Assembly: GCA_037693485.1 (NCBI GenBank)
Contig: CM075344.1
Span: forward strand, 25,132,501-25,196,500
DNA length: 64,000 nt
Direction of reading: 5' to 3'
Source of the DNA: Kitagawia praeruptora
Taxonomy: Eukaryota > Streptophyta > Magnoliopsida > Apiales > Apiaceae
Below the pieces are notes generated by a model. It was not told the DNA's origin. It saw only the letters and a program-made list of their open reading frames with translations, and made no database searches. Below, in pieces: positions 21,983-31,634 of the stretch (within the stretch, counting starts at the first letter, position 1; every line of letters starts with the position of its first letter). The translations under genes and the position numbers were made by a program.

Positions 21983-23101
21983 TTATTGAGGTTTATATGC
22001 ACTGGATGTTTGATGAAAAATTCCAGTTTCAGCATAAAACTGATTGCAAGCATGATCTTTAAACTCTAAGGCATTATCGGTCCTTAGGGTCTTAATTGTT
22101 GCAGAGAAATGATTAGCAATATAAGCAGCAAAACATTTTAGTGTGCTAAGAAAATCAGACTTATGTTGCAACAAATAAATCCAAATCATTCTTGTATGAT
22201 CATCCACTAAGGTCAGAAAAAGTTTATACTTATTCCTTGTAAACACCTTGTATGGCCCCCAAATATCAGCATGAAGTAAGATGAAAGGTTTATCAGCATG
22301 TGAAAGACTCAAAGAGAAAGGTAACTTTGTAAATTTGGCCATGGGACAAGTTAGACAAACCTGATCTGCAGGAAAGTTAATTTTGTCTTTCAAAACAGAA
22401 ATTTGTTTCATCTTAGCCTGTGGTGCATGACCAAGTCTATTATGCCATGTATCATACTTGACTTTCTCTTGAGAAGTAGAATTGTTGCACCTTTTAGCAA
22501 CTGTATTTGAGAGATAATACAGTCCATTATGAATCAGTCCAGTGTCTTGAACCTCATTTGTTGCAGTCTTTATAATCTGACACTTTTCAGGAAGAAGGAC
22601 AACATGACAAGCATTATCTTGTGCCAACTTGTGAATTGACAACAAGTTGTGACTGAATTGAGGAACATATAGTACACTCAACAATTTCAATCCACATTTT
22701 AGCTTCATATCTCCAATGTGAGAGATCACAGCTGAATCACCATTAGGCATTTTTATAGTGTAGTGCGGTGGTGCTTGCCTGATATTTGACAATAATGACA
22801 ATGTAGAAGTCATATGATCAGTAGCTCCAGAATCTACTATCCAATCTTCTTTAACACACTGAACTGCAGAATTACACATCACCAACCCTGACTTGCACAA
22901 CAGCTGAGATCCAGAATTATTCCCAGAGTTACTCATCACCATTCCAGAAAATGGACTATCAAGATCATCTTCCTCTTGAGTTTCTTTGTGTGAATTCAGA
23001 GGCAACATTTTCAACAATTGTTCCAGCTGTTTAGTAGTTAAAGAAATTTTTTCTTCATCTTCACTACTCTGAGCAACATTAGCCATTCTTGTTTGCTTAT
23101 T
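21983..23101 (-). pseudogene. Copia protease and integrase N-terminal/core region
   Basis: Protease shows the catalytic DSGA in DWIVDSGATDHMTS. Next comes the integrase zinc-binding region (WHNRLGH ... CLTCPMAK) and the core with HADIWGPY and TLRTDNALEF. The frame ends at TAA (21985-21983) after AYKPQ, and a second TAG follows seven codons later (Q*NARIE*RH), right where the conserved integrase motif with the catalytic Glu lies. It is in the same frame as gag, separated from it by a single TAA at 23104-23102. It is dead in this copy; the equivalent region is missing from copy 1. Confidence 0.9.
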
Positions 23102-23927
23102 TTATTGACACTTAACACCAGAACCAGAAGCTGCTGTACTTTTCTGATTATCAGGTTTCTTATCCTTACCATGCCATTTAGGATAACCTATCACTCTCCA
23201 GCAATCATCCTTACTATGACCTCTTCGACCACATTCTGAACATATAACACCTTTATTCACACCTGAATTCTCTATTTTACTATACATTGCAGCAAGTTCA
23301 TGACCAGAAACATTCAATTGCATATTTCTCTGTGATTCTTCTTGTTGTATAACAGAACAAGCTATTTCAACTCTAGGCAAAGGATCTTTCATCAAGATCT
23401 GACTTCTTTGAGATGCATAACAATCATCCAAGCCATTTAGAAAATGAAATAACCTAGATTCTTGTTTCTGAACCTCTATAGCATTCAAGAAAGCAGTAAC
23501 TTCAGGTGTAACAACAGTAATAGCAGGTAATATGTTCATAGCATCAAGCTCCTCCCAAATTGCAGTTAATTCAGTAAAATACTCAACAAGTAACTTTCCA
23601 TTCTGTTTAACACTAAACAGATCTCTACTTAATTTGTACTTACGAGAACCATTGATCAATTGAAATCGTTGTTCTAACAACATCCAAACAGTTGCAGCAG
23701 AATTCACAAACAATATAGATTGCTTAATCGACTGTAAAATATTGTTATGTAACCAAGAAATTACCATATTGTTACAGGTATCCCACTGTGTTGCGTCTGT
23801 TGCATCAGTTGTGCTTCGAGTTTCAGTTCCATTCACGAACCCTAGCTTTCGCTTTGATAACAACTGAATCTCCATCGATCTCTTCCAAGAACGATAGTCA
23901 TCTGATCCTTGCAATTTTGTGACATTA
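23102..23927 (-). pseudogene. Copia gag, main part
   Basis: The gag shell region (YRSWKRSMEIQLLSKRKLGF, ETRSTTDATDATQWDTCNNM, YFTELTAIWEEL) is followed by a CCHC zinc knuckle, CSECGRRGHSKDDC, near the C-terminus. The N-terminal codons lie on the far side of the CACTA element at 31348-31427. A single TAA (23104-23102) after VKCQ separates gag from pol in the same frame. The gag gene is disrupted by the CACTA element. Confidence 0.9.
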
Positions 23928-24110
23928 CACTACAAGAAAAAGTTCAATAGACATCACACTTTAGACATCGGTCGTAAATGCCACTGATGTTAAAAGATGT
24001 AATAACATCACCCTATATTAAACTGATGTCTTTGATTTTCGTAAAAATCACTATTTTTAAAATTGATGTCTAAAGTTAGCCTTTAGAAAATAAAATGTGC
24101 GCCCTTACTT
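23928..24110 (+). repeat. Left TIR and subterminal repeats of the CACTA element
   Basis: The TIR is followed by repeated TAGACATC, TGATGT and GATGTCTA words in both orientations. In this superfamily such repeats bind the TNPA-type protein. Confidence 0.8.
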
Positions 24111-25060
24111 TTTGTTTCCCCCTTAGCTAAAATTTTCCCCCTAAGTCAAAAATTCCCCTCCTTTCACCAAATATTTCCCCGCCTATACATAATTATTCCC
24201 CCATTCATACTTAAAACACAAAACTAATTAAACCAAAATTCACAAAAACTAAAAACTAAACTCTCAATACTCTCATACTCTCTCTCTCTCTCTCTCATTC
24301 TCTATCTCTTTCTCTCTCTCTCTCGACTGGATCTCTCTCACCTCCACCACCACTCACTGCTCTACTTACCATGACCACCTGCTTACCTCCGTAAGGCCTG
24401 TTTCTCATCTTTGCTCATCTCTCCTTTGCTCGTTGAAATTGGTAAGATGAGCTTCGATTTGGTCTTCTCTACACGAATATATCCTCTGCAATTTCTAGGG
24501 TCTTCTCTATTGAAATTGATGAGATTCAATTTGGGGGTTTTTTAAAACCAAAATCCTAATTTCTTAAATTGTGGTTTTTTTAATGAAAACCCTAATTTCT
24601 TAAATTTGGGGTTTTCATTTACTGCGGTTTTGTTTTTTTACAGGACCTCTGTCACTTGGTTGTGGTTGTTATTTTAGTTAATTTTTTATTTTTGAATTTG
24701 TGAGATGTGTTACAATATATTAGGATTATTTGTATGTTATTTACTGGATGTATGTTTCTAATATTGTTGGATTATTGAATGTATTGGTTGGTTTAATCTT
24801 CTTTTATTCTTGGCATTATTTTGGTACCCTCGGTGGCATCAGTAAAATTATTTTGTTGATTTATAGATATATACCTCATTTATGTGTGTCTGGATAGATT
24901 AATCTAGTCTTTATGACACCAATCTTTTTTTAAAAAAATATTTTGTAGCATTTTTTCGGGTATATATAGAGTTTAAGGGCAATATTAATCATATATGCTA
25001 GCTATGAATCATGTGATTACTCACCCCTTCATTGTACTATATTAATCATTTATGCTAGCT
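24111..25060 (+). other. CACTA 5' region, no coding sequence recognised
   Basis: The region holds C-rich CCCCCTTAG-type words, a CT-rich microsatellite at about 24275-24325 and a leader-like stretch. The sequence TAATCATATATGCTAGC with ATGAATCATG is repeated at about 24984 and 25043. It is probably the promoter and untranslated leader of the element transcript. Confidence 0.5.
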
Positions 25061-25075
25061 ATGAATCATGAATCA

Positions 25076-25145
25076 TTTGATTACATTGCTGGTGAGTCAT
25101 ATGTTGGCGTTTACGTTCCAACGCTGGCCTCAAATGTGGTCCATG
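25076..25145 (+). pseudogene. Captured exon: serine carboxypeptidase-like
   Basis: The frame reads FDYIAGESYVGVYVPTLASN and ends at a donor (CCATG|GTATG). GESYxGVYVPTL is the nucleophile region of family S10 serine carboxypeptidases. Only this small exon is present, in the transcription direction of the element. Confidence 0.75.
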
Positions 25146-25350
25146 GTATGACAGATCTTAGATATCCAATGAAGGACAACACAGTGCTCATATGGGCTGT
25201 TCTAGTGAGTTTCTTATGGTTAAATAAGCTAATCGTATGCATAATCTCATTGCAATATTTCCATATTTAGTAATTGAATGTTTATTTAGCTACCTTTTAT
25301 CTCTTATTAAAATATCTGAATTAGTAGAATCTGTGAGATTTTTTTTTGAA

Positions 25351-25638
25351 ATTCAAATGTTTGCTGTGTTGTTGCCTATTGTTGTTTTCAATCTTTTCTA
25401 TATTCGGAGGAGAAATGTCTATGATCTGCACCACAGCATTAGGTAACATTATTATACTAGTTTATGCAATTATCTCCTGCAACAAGGTGTGCAAATTATG
25501 TCATGGTTTCAACATATGCTTGTTTCAGGTCTGCTATTTGCTATGCTAATAACTGTTGTTCTTACAGATTCAATAAAGAATGTAGTTGGAAGACCGCGGC
25601 CTGACTTGTTCTGGCGCTGCTTTCCTGATGGAAAAGAT
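25351..25638 (+). pseudogene. Captured exons: lipid phosphate phosphatase
   Basis: Two exon pieces are seen. The first ends RRRNVYDLHHSI before GTAAC (about 25351-25441). The second follows a TTTCAG acceptor (25529-25638) and reads LITVVLTDSIKNVVGRPRPD then LFWRCFPDGKD. KNVVGRPRP is the first PAP2 phosphatase motif of plant LPPs. The phase across the intron does not fit perfectly, so a small indel is likely. No other LPP exons are present. Confidence 0.85.
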
Positions 25639-26064
25639 GTACATAAGCCTAAACTCTGCATATTAACACTGTAGTAACGGATTTGTATTGCTTTGTACTC
25701 ACCTATTTTCTTAAATTTAAACATCTCAGATTCTCAGAATGATATAAAAAAAGGATAAAATTATATAGCAGGAGCAATCATAATTGTTGATCTAGTCATA
25801 TGAATCATATAATCTTTTCTGTTATAACATGAGCAATCATATCTTTATTTCTTTATAGAAGACCTTGTTATTCTTCGTCTACTACCATAGAGTATTTTCT
25901 CAAATATATTTTATATCTTGACCACTTGCAATGGCCTCATAACATACCGACAAAGGCACAATAATAATATTGATGCCCATAATTGCTGATGTATTTTTTA
26001 AATTTCTTTCTCTGTAGACCCCCCTCATAATGTTTTCTTAATATACTCGTCACTCTTTCTGCAG

Positions 26065-26167
26065 ATGAAGACAAGTTGTGTTGCTCTTGTTCAATGTTTA
26101 AATATTACTGTTGACCCCTCTGATGTGATAAAGATACTACCTTGTGACAGAATGGAGTGTTGGATTG
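26065..26167 (+). pseudogene. Possible captured exon, not identified
   Basis: The stretch is bounded by a CTGCAG acceptor and a GTACAT donor and is open for 34 codons (MKTSCVALVQCLNITVDPSD ... PCDRMECWIG). I do not recognise the source gene. Confidence 0.4.
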
Positions 26168-27030
26168 GTACATCATTACAACCTATTTAGTTTTTCTGGT
26201 TTGAACTGCATATGCAATATTATTGTTTTTTTGGGTTCTGGTTTTATTCGCTATTAATTGTAATTCTATGATAATTTCTATGATAATTTCCAAGCTCTTG
26301 TGTTGATGTTGCTTTTTGTCTGAACAGACTTGGGATATCAGATGTCACTATTCATGTTCTGTGTTACTTTGGTTGGGTGCTCGTAATTTTGTAAAATTAC
26401 ATTTCTCTTAAATGTTAATGCTTGTAGATTGATTTGCATTTTGGTTATTCAATTTATCCCCCTTTCTTGGTAGCTCCCTGAGTAATTGCATCTTCTGCAC
26501 AAGTGGCAAAAGTGAGGTGGCAAAAAGGTTGTTGTAGGAGAATAATCTAGAATAATTTGGTATGACTAGAGAGGAAGGAAATAACTGAATTAAGTGTATG
26601 ACATCTTAACCAGAATAGCTTTTGTCAGTAACTAAAATAGATTTTCACTGTTCTCAACTTCTCATCATAAATTCCTACGGAAAATGTAGGTTTTTGTCTA
26701 ATGTACAGTTGAAAAGAACATATGGGAAACTAACTCAATAAACATAAATGTACTGATAGGCTTAATTTAAAAATTGTACTATAAAGGTCATAGCAAAAAT
26801 TAGTTTTATTTTTATTTTTAATTTAACAATACATATGAAGTTTTATCACACTATTTAAGCATTGTTGCTGGACTTGTTTCAAATGTGATTGCAAATTCTT
26901 TAGTTAGCGCTATAGTTATGTTTAACTCAGCCCTCAGGAGTTCCCTTGCAACTTAAAATTGATTATTTTATGTTAGAATCCATGGTGTATATTCATGATA
27001 TTGAAAAATAGTTGCTTATTTATTACGCAG

Positions 27031-27097
27031 GGTGGAGCTACAACATGGTGCATTGGCTTTCAGAAACTTCAAGGTCAAGATATCAAAATTTTAGGAG
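27031..27097 (+). pseudogene. Captured exon: A1 aspartyl protease
   Basis: The exon reads GGATTWCIGFQKLQGQDIKI and LGG between an ACGCAG acceptor and a GTATGT donor. WCIGFQ...QDITILG is the region before the C-terminal strand in plant aspartic proteinase-like proteins. Confidence 0.7.
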
Positions 27098-28145
27098 GTA
27101 TGTGCACGTAGATGAATGAAGAAAGAAGAAAAATATTAAAGTGATGCGTATATGAGTTAAAACTTCATTTCTACTTTGTTGATTGTTCTTCCTGACAATC
27201 ATATGTATAGGCTTGTGTTATATAGTGGCATACTAGAATGTATAAATTTTTGAGAAATTTGAATGGTAGAAAAATGTATCGTGTCTAAGAGCTGCAAAAG
27301 AAAGCTCATTAAATTTATCAGCGTAGCTTTCTCAGCACAAAACACGAATTACATAAACATCTCAATGCATTTGCTGCTTATTATCTATTTTTCTACAAAT
27401 CTTTTTAATTTTTTCTGCATGGGCTAGTGACACTCCAATATATAACATCTTTTCATATCGTTTCTCATTTCCATCCTAATGTATTGGATGCTAATCATCT
27501 CATTGGACTAGTGTTCAGTTAGATGTAGTTTATTTGTTCCACAACAGCAAAATATGGAATAAAGTAAATCATATTGCATGTTTGAAGTAGAATAAGGAAA
27601 ATTGGTTCGAGTAAAAAAAATAATCTTTTTGATATATAGCACTCCCATTCGTATTTCTATCCATCAAGCTCATCTGGGCACATGCTTGATTTTTTTATTT
27701 GCATATCTCTTTGAGCCACCCTTAAGTAATGGATTTATATTCATAACTAAAATTGCTATGTGAAGAAGTGTGATATTTGAGTTCGTGAACTACTCTAAAA
27801 GCTTTGGTCAAGAGATATCTAATGTTCTAACTTCTAATTTCTTCTCCCACATCGCATCCTACCTGACAAAATATAAATAACAAAAAAAAGGTCACTTGAT
27901 AGATCTCTTGTTAATCAACACTTTTTACAGTATGTTCACTATCTGTTTTGATGTCTGATGATCTTGATGCCTGCTACATTTGTGTGTATATAGCCAAACA
28001 TTGTTCTCCGACATGTCCTTTCGCTTCTTCTATTTTATTAAGTGTTAAATGATTTCTATATGTTCTATATTTTGTATTGTAGTTCAGTAATTTTGCCCTG
28101 TTTTAATTATCAGCTTGCATATTCCTTGTAGTAGCACTTATGTTT

Positions 28146-28465
28146 TACCCTTTTTATCTTTAAAGATGAACCTGGCAAACAAGTCCGTAGTGCGATTGAG
28201 ATAAAAAATACAAGCAAATCTCATGTATCTTTTAAGGTATACTACTCGTAATCTACTCGTGTATCTTAACCATGATGCATGTGATACTTTTCTAGTAAAT
28301 GTGTTCATAATACATGTTTCCTTTCTGACTTTTATTGCCATCAATTCAGTTGATTTCTGCTTCTTGTTTTTTTTTTGCTATAGTTGCAAACAACTGCGCC
28401 AAAGAGCTGTTTTATGCGTCCTCCCGAGGCAATACTTACTCCTGGCGAGAGTCTTATAGCTACTG
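28146..28465 (+). pseudogene. Captured exons: VAP (MSP-domain) protein
   Basis: The first exon ends at 28236 (DEPGKQVRSAIEIKNTSKSH...). The second is 28384-28465 (LQTTAPKSCFMRPPEAILTP GES), with an acceptor before it and a donor GTATTG after it. The two join in frame as in plant VAP33/PVA4-type vesicle-associated proteins, which tether the ER to other membranes through FFAT motifs. Only the MSP core is present. Confidence 0.88.
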
Positions 28466-28668
28466 GTATTGTCTTAGTTATACCTACCCATTCCAAATAT
28501 CCAATCCCAACATAAATTTGTCATTTAAATAGACTTCAAATACCTAAGAAAAAGAATACATGGCTGCCGTAAGTGAAGTAGAAAGGGTTTATAGTAGTAA
28601 AATCTTCAAAATCTCCTATGAAAACTTAATATCTTGTCTTTGTTTTTTAACATCTACCATCATATATG

Positions 28669-28829
28669 TACTACTGATGGATATACCCTGCACGAGATTT
28701 CTATGTTGTTATCAAACGGTCAAAGCATTCAAAGCATTGCTTTCACTTTTAGTGATGATATATGTGTAGTATGTGGAGATGGAGAGGAACTTAATTATTG
28801 TGATGGTTGTCCTCGTGCTTTTCATGCAG
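28669..28829 (+). pseudogene. Captured exon: PHD-finger protein with Tify-like segment
   Basis: TTDGYTLHEISMLLSNGQS is followed by DDICVVCGDGEELNYCDGCP RAFHA before a GTTTATT donor. TTDG.TLH.ISMLLSNGQ plus a C4HC3 PHD start is the arrangement of plant PHD-finger chromatin proteins. The zinc finger is cut after RAFHA, at the exon end. Confidence 0.8.
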
Positions 28830-29162
28830 GTTTATTTCTCTCCTGGTTTATATATAATTAAATTTTTCAATGCACCGCCTCTTCTGATATCTTCACTGAA
28901 ATCAGGAGAATCGTTTTACCAGTTTTTTCAAACTTTTGGTGAAACTACTAAATCCATTTGAATGAGCAATGCACAATAGGCTTTATTATACCGACTAAGA
29001 AGGGCATATGTGGTTTAGTTCCTTGAAAATCTGATCTAGGCTAAACTGGTTGGTTTTGTTATGCAAATTCTCTTTTATATTCTTTACTGGCTAAAAGTTG
29101 ATTAGGTACATATCTCTATGCGCTTCTGTAATATCTTTTGACTGATGAAAAATTGTTGATGC

Positions 29163-29168
29163 TTAGTG

Positions 29169-29220
<52 letters not shown>
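29163..29220 (+). repeat. (AT)n microsatellite
   Basis: About 28 AT units inside the CACTA element. Confidence 0.98.
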
Positions 29221-29223
<3 letters not shown>

Positions 29224-29330
29224 TCCTGTAGCATTAAAAGTATATTCTCCGCCAATCTAGATTTTTACTTTTTAGCATGCACTTACCTGTCTGGTTTACT
29301 GATATGATGACTTCATATCTGATTTAGGTT

Positions 29331-29606
29331 TTAGTGGCCCTCTAAATTTAAACCATGTGGCTGAAATGGTGACAAAGCAGTGAAAGTCTCCGATAAATGA
29401 GTTTGAGATCTCTCATGACCACTCTTCAAATACTTGGAATGTAGTTGGAACGGGGTTGCAACATTTTGTCCAGATGACAAACTGGAGGTATAACCTACTC
29501 GCTTTCGATTTTCTGGATTAAGTTGTATCATATCTCTTTTAGTGTTCCTAGATTGTCTATTGCCAAAGTTTACACTTGCATCGTTGCACCCTGTAAGGGG
29601 CAACAT
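29331..29606 (-). pseudogene. Possible captured exon on the minus strand, not identified
   Basis: An open frame of about 91 codons (GCNDASVNFGNRQSRNTKRD..., ...SQTHLSETFTALSPFQPHGL) is preceded on the minus strand by a CCCCTTACAG acceptor-like site. It runs against the other fragments. I do not recognise the source. Confidence 0.35.
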
Positions 29607-29885
29607 TTAGGATAAGAGGTCGTAAAATACAATCGTAGCTTGCGTTATTCCTTTGTTTAAGTTGATATTATTGTCCAGATTTAGAATATAAGTTCTCTTT
29701 TTGGACCAGTGTTTGCAAGGACTGTCCTGCATGGTTATTTTGCACTATAAAACCTCACCAGCATGATAATAATTTCCCTGTGTATTTGTTATACTGTAGT
29801 TTTACACTTTAGGATTAGATAGTGAATTAAAATTAATGTTGCACAAGTTGCAAATTATAACACTTCTACAAACATTTGTCAACAG

Positions 29886-29994
29886 TTATGGAGATTCTGA
29901 CAGAAGGTTTCAACATGTTCTCGAGGCGTGTGGAGTATTCAAGTCTCTTACAAGGCTTGGTGTTAAAGAGGGGGACACTGTTGTCATTGGCGAG
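29886..29994 (+). pseudogene. Captured exon: Obg-type GTPase C-terminal region
   Basis: The frame reads DSDRRFQHVLEACGVFKSL then GVKEGDTVVIGE, between a CAACAG acceptor and a GTGTGT donor. This is the C-terminal Obg domain of plant (chloroplast) ObgC-type GTPases. Confidence 0.8.
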
Positions 29995-30427
29995 GTGTGT
30001 CATTGTTGCAAATTCTGTTTGCCTCAATACTTAGTTTCTATTTACCCTTCTGTCATAGTGTTAAGGCCCTGTCAGCGTTGCAGTTTTTCTGAGCATTACA
30101 GCTGCAATATTCTGCGTATGCTTTAACTATTCTTCTTTCTTTTGTATTAAGGTTGAGCAAATTAATATATTAACCTTGACGCATTAAGGGAAACAAGAAC
30201 TGGAACCTAATAGAAATAAGAATTGGAACCTAGAGTCTCCAATTTTGCCCACGATAGGACATGGTTGTGCTGTGTGGGATATGTGTCCGATCTTTTATGT
30301 CGAAAATAGACACTTCACCCTCTTGTAATCAAGTCTATGAACTTTATGTCTGAGCACTTAGCTCAAGTACTATGAACTTGAGCTTTAGTTAATTTGTATC
30401 ATCTGACCATTACTTTCATCTTTGCAG

Positions 30428-30508
30428 ATAATTGCAGTGATTCGTTTTGAACCTCAGGGTCTTACAATTTGTGGATCTACACAACATGCTGGTTTTGAAA
30501 ACCGATAA
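30428..30508 (+). pseudogene. Possible terminal exon of the CACTA transcript
   Basis: An acceptor TTTGCAG is followed by 26 open codons (IIAVIRFEPQGLTICGSTQH...) and a TAA stop, then T-rich 3' UTR-like DNA. The source gene is not recognised. Confidence 0.35.
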
Positions 30509-30799
30509 CATAGCTAGTTGTTTGGTGTTTGCTGTTTTCTTTTGCGAATTTATGTAGTGACAATTTGGTTTTGGGGATTTGGTATATATAGACTCAAATA
30601 TTGTAAGCTATTTTGATTTTGCTAATGATGCAAGTATTATGGATTTATTCTTTCAATGATAAATTTAGTAATTTTGGTTATTATTTTGTGCATAATTTAA
30701 GTTTTTTTTGGCTATTTTAGTGTATAAACAGTATAGGAAACTGATTCTAAACAACAACAGACAACACCTTTGGACTAAAAACTTGATGCATGTCTAATA

Positions 30800-31344
30800 G
30801 AATACAACATCAGTTTTTTGTCATCGATCTTTTCTGAAAAAAATTGATGTTTATAAGAACAATAGACATCAGTCTAGGATGATGTGTAAGGTCACTATAC
30901 ACATCGATTTTTTTATAAAGAAACTGATGTTAATAAGAATATTAGACATCAGTCTAGGATAATGTCTAAGGTCACTATACACATCAATTTTTTTTATAAA
31001 GAAACTGATGTTAATAAGAACATTAGACATCAGTCTAGGATGATGTCTAAGATAACTATAGACATCATTTCCAAAGAAAGGAAGTGATGTGTATGTGAAA
31101 AATAACTTAGTTTATTATATGTTTTCTAGAATATAAGGCATGCAAGTTGTTTATAAAATTAATTATATGTAACCTATTTTGTAGAACAACTGATGTGTAT
31201 TGAAGGAAATATCGATGTCTATGTTAGCATAAACATCAGTTTCTAACCGATGTCTAGAATAGACATCTCCGACCTAGACATCACATCCAAAATAACATAA
31301 TCATCGGCCATAAACTGATGTCTATTGACCCTTTTCTTGTAGTG
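30800..31344 (+). repeat. Right subterminal repeats and TIR of the CACTA element
   Basis: An array of about three units of about 88 bp contains GACATCAGTCTAGGATGATG and AAAGAAACTGATGTTAATAA words (about 30830-31075). Further TGATGTCTA motifs and the TIR follow. Confidence 0.85.
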
Positions 31345-31347
31345 TTA

Positions 31348-31427
31348 ATGGACGTAGGTCCATCACTTGGATGCAAGAACAACGGATTTTGCATATCCGT
31401 AAACGTAAATCTACTACCAGTCGCCAT
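31348..31427 (-). pseudogene. Copia gag N-terminus (cut off by the CACTA insertion)
   Basis: The ATG at 31427-31425 starts MATGSRFTFTDMQNPLFLHP and continues SDGPTSIN up to the CACTA TSD. The frame resumes at 23927 with VTKLQGSDDYRSW. This gives the true gag start, about 128 bp inside the PBS. Confidence 0.88.
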
Positions 31428-31555
31428 TGACAAAGCTTCAGATCACAGAAAGCTTCAATTATGCAGCGCTGATGAAGATGATGAAGTCGTACAGTTCATA
31501 TTATATCTACAAGATACTATTATGAATGTAACTAATTCAAGAATCTTGAATCACC

Positions 31556-31567
31556 GCTCTGATACCA
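31556..31567 (-). promoter_or_regulatory. Copia primer binding site
   Basis: TGGTATCAGAGC on the minus strand is complementary to the 3' end of initiator tRNA-Met and directly abuts the LTR end at 31568. Confidence 0.9.
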
Positions 31568-31634
31568 TAAAGAAAAGTAATGTGATTAAATTCTTGAAAA
31601 GAAACTCAGCATCTCTAGAATATTTGATACAGAC
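31568..31634 (-). repeat. Copia 5' LTR, inner part
   Basis: These 67 bp match the inner end of the 3' LTR and are interrupted by the Tekay element at TSD CAGAC (31630-31634). The rest is at 44889-45007. Confidence 0.9.

Larger units (their letters stand above)
23928..31344 (+). mobile_element. CACTA (En/Spm) element with captured host exons
   Basis: The termini are CACTACAAGAAAA at the left and its complement TTTTCTTGTAGTG at the right, with TSD TTA (23925-23927, 31345-31347), 7417 bp in all. Subterminal copies of TGATGTCTA/TAGACATCA occur at both ends. No TNPD/TnpA-like transposase is seen. The interior holds exon-sized pieces of unrelated plant genes, almost all on the plus strand with intact splice borders. 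They are listed separately. It is a non-autonomous gene-capturing element. Confidence 0.95.
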
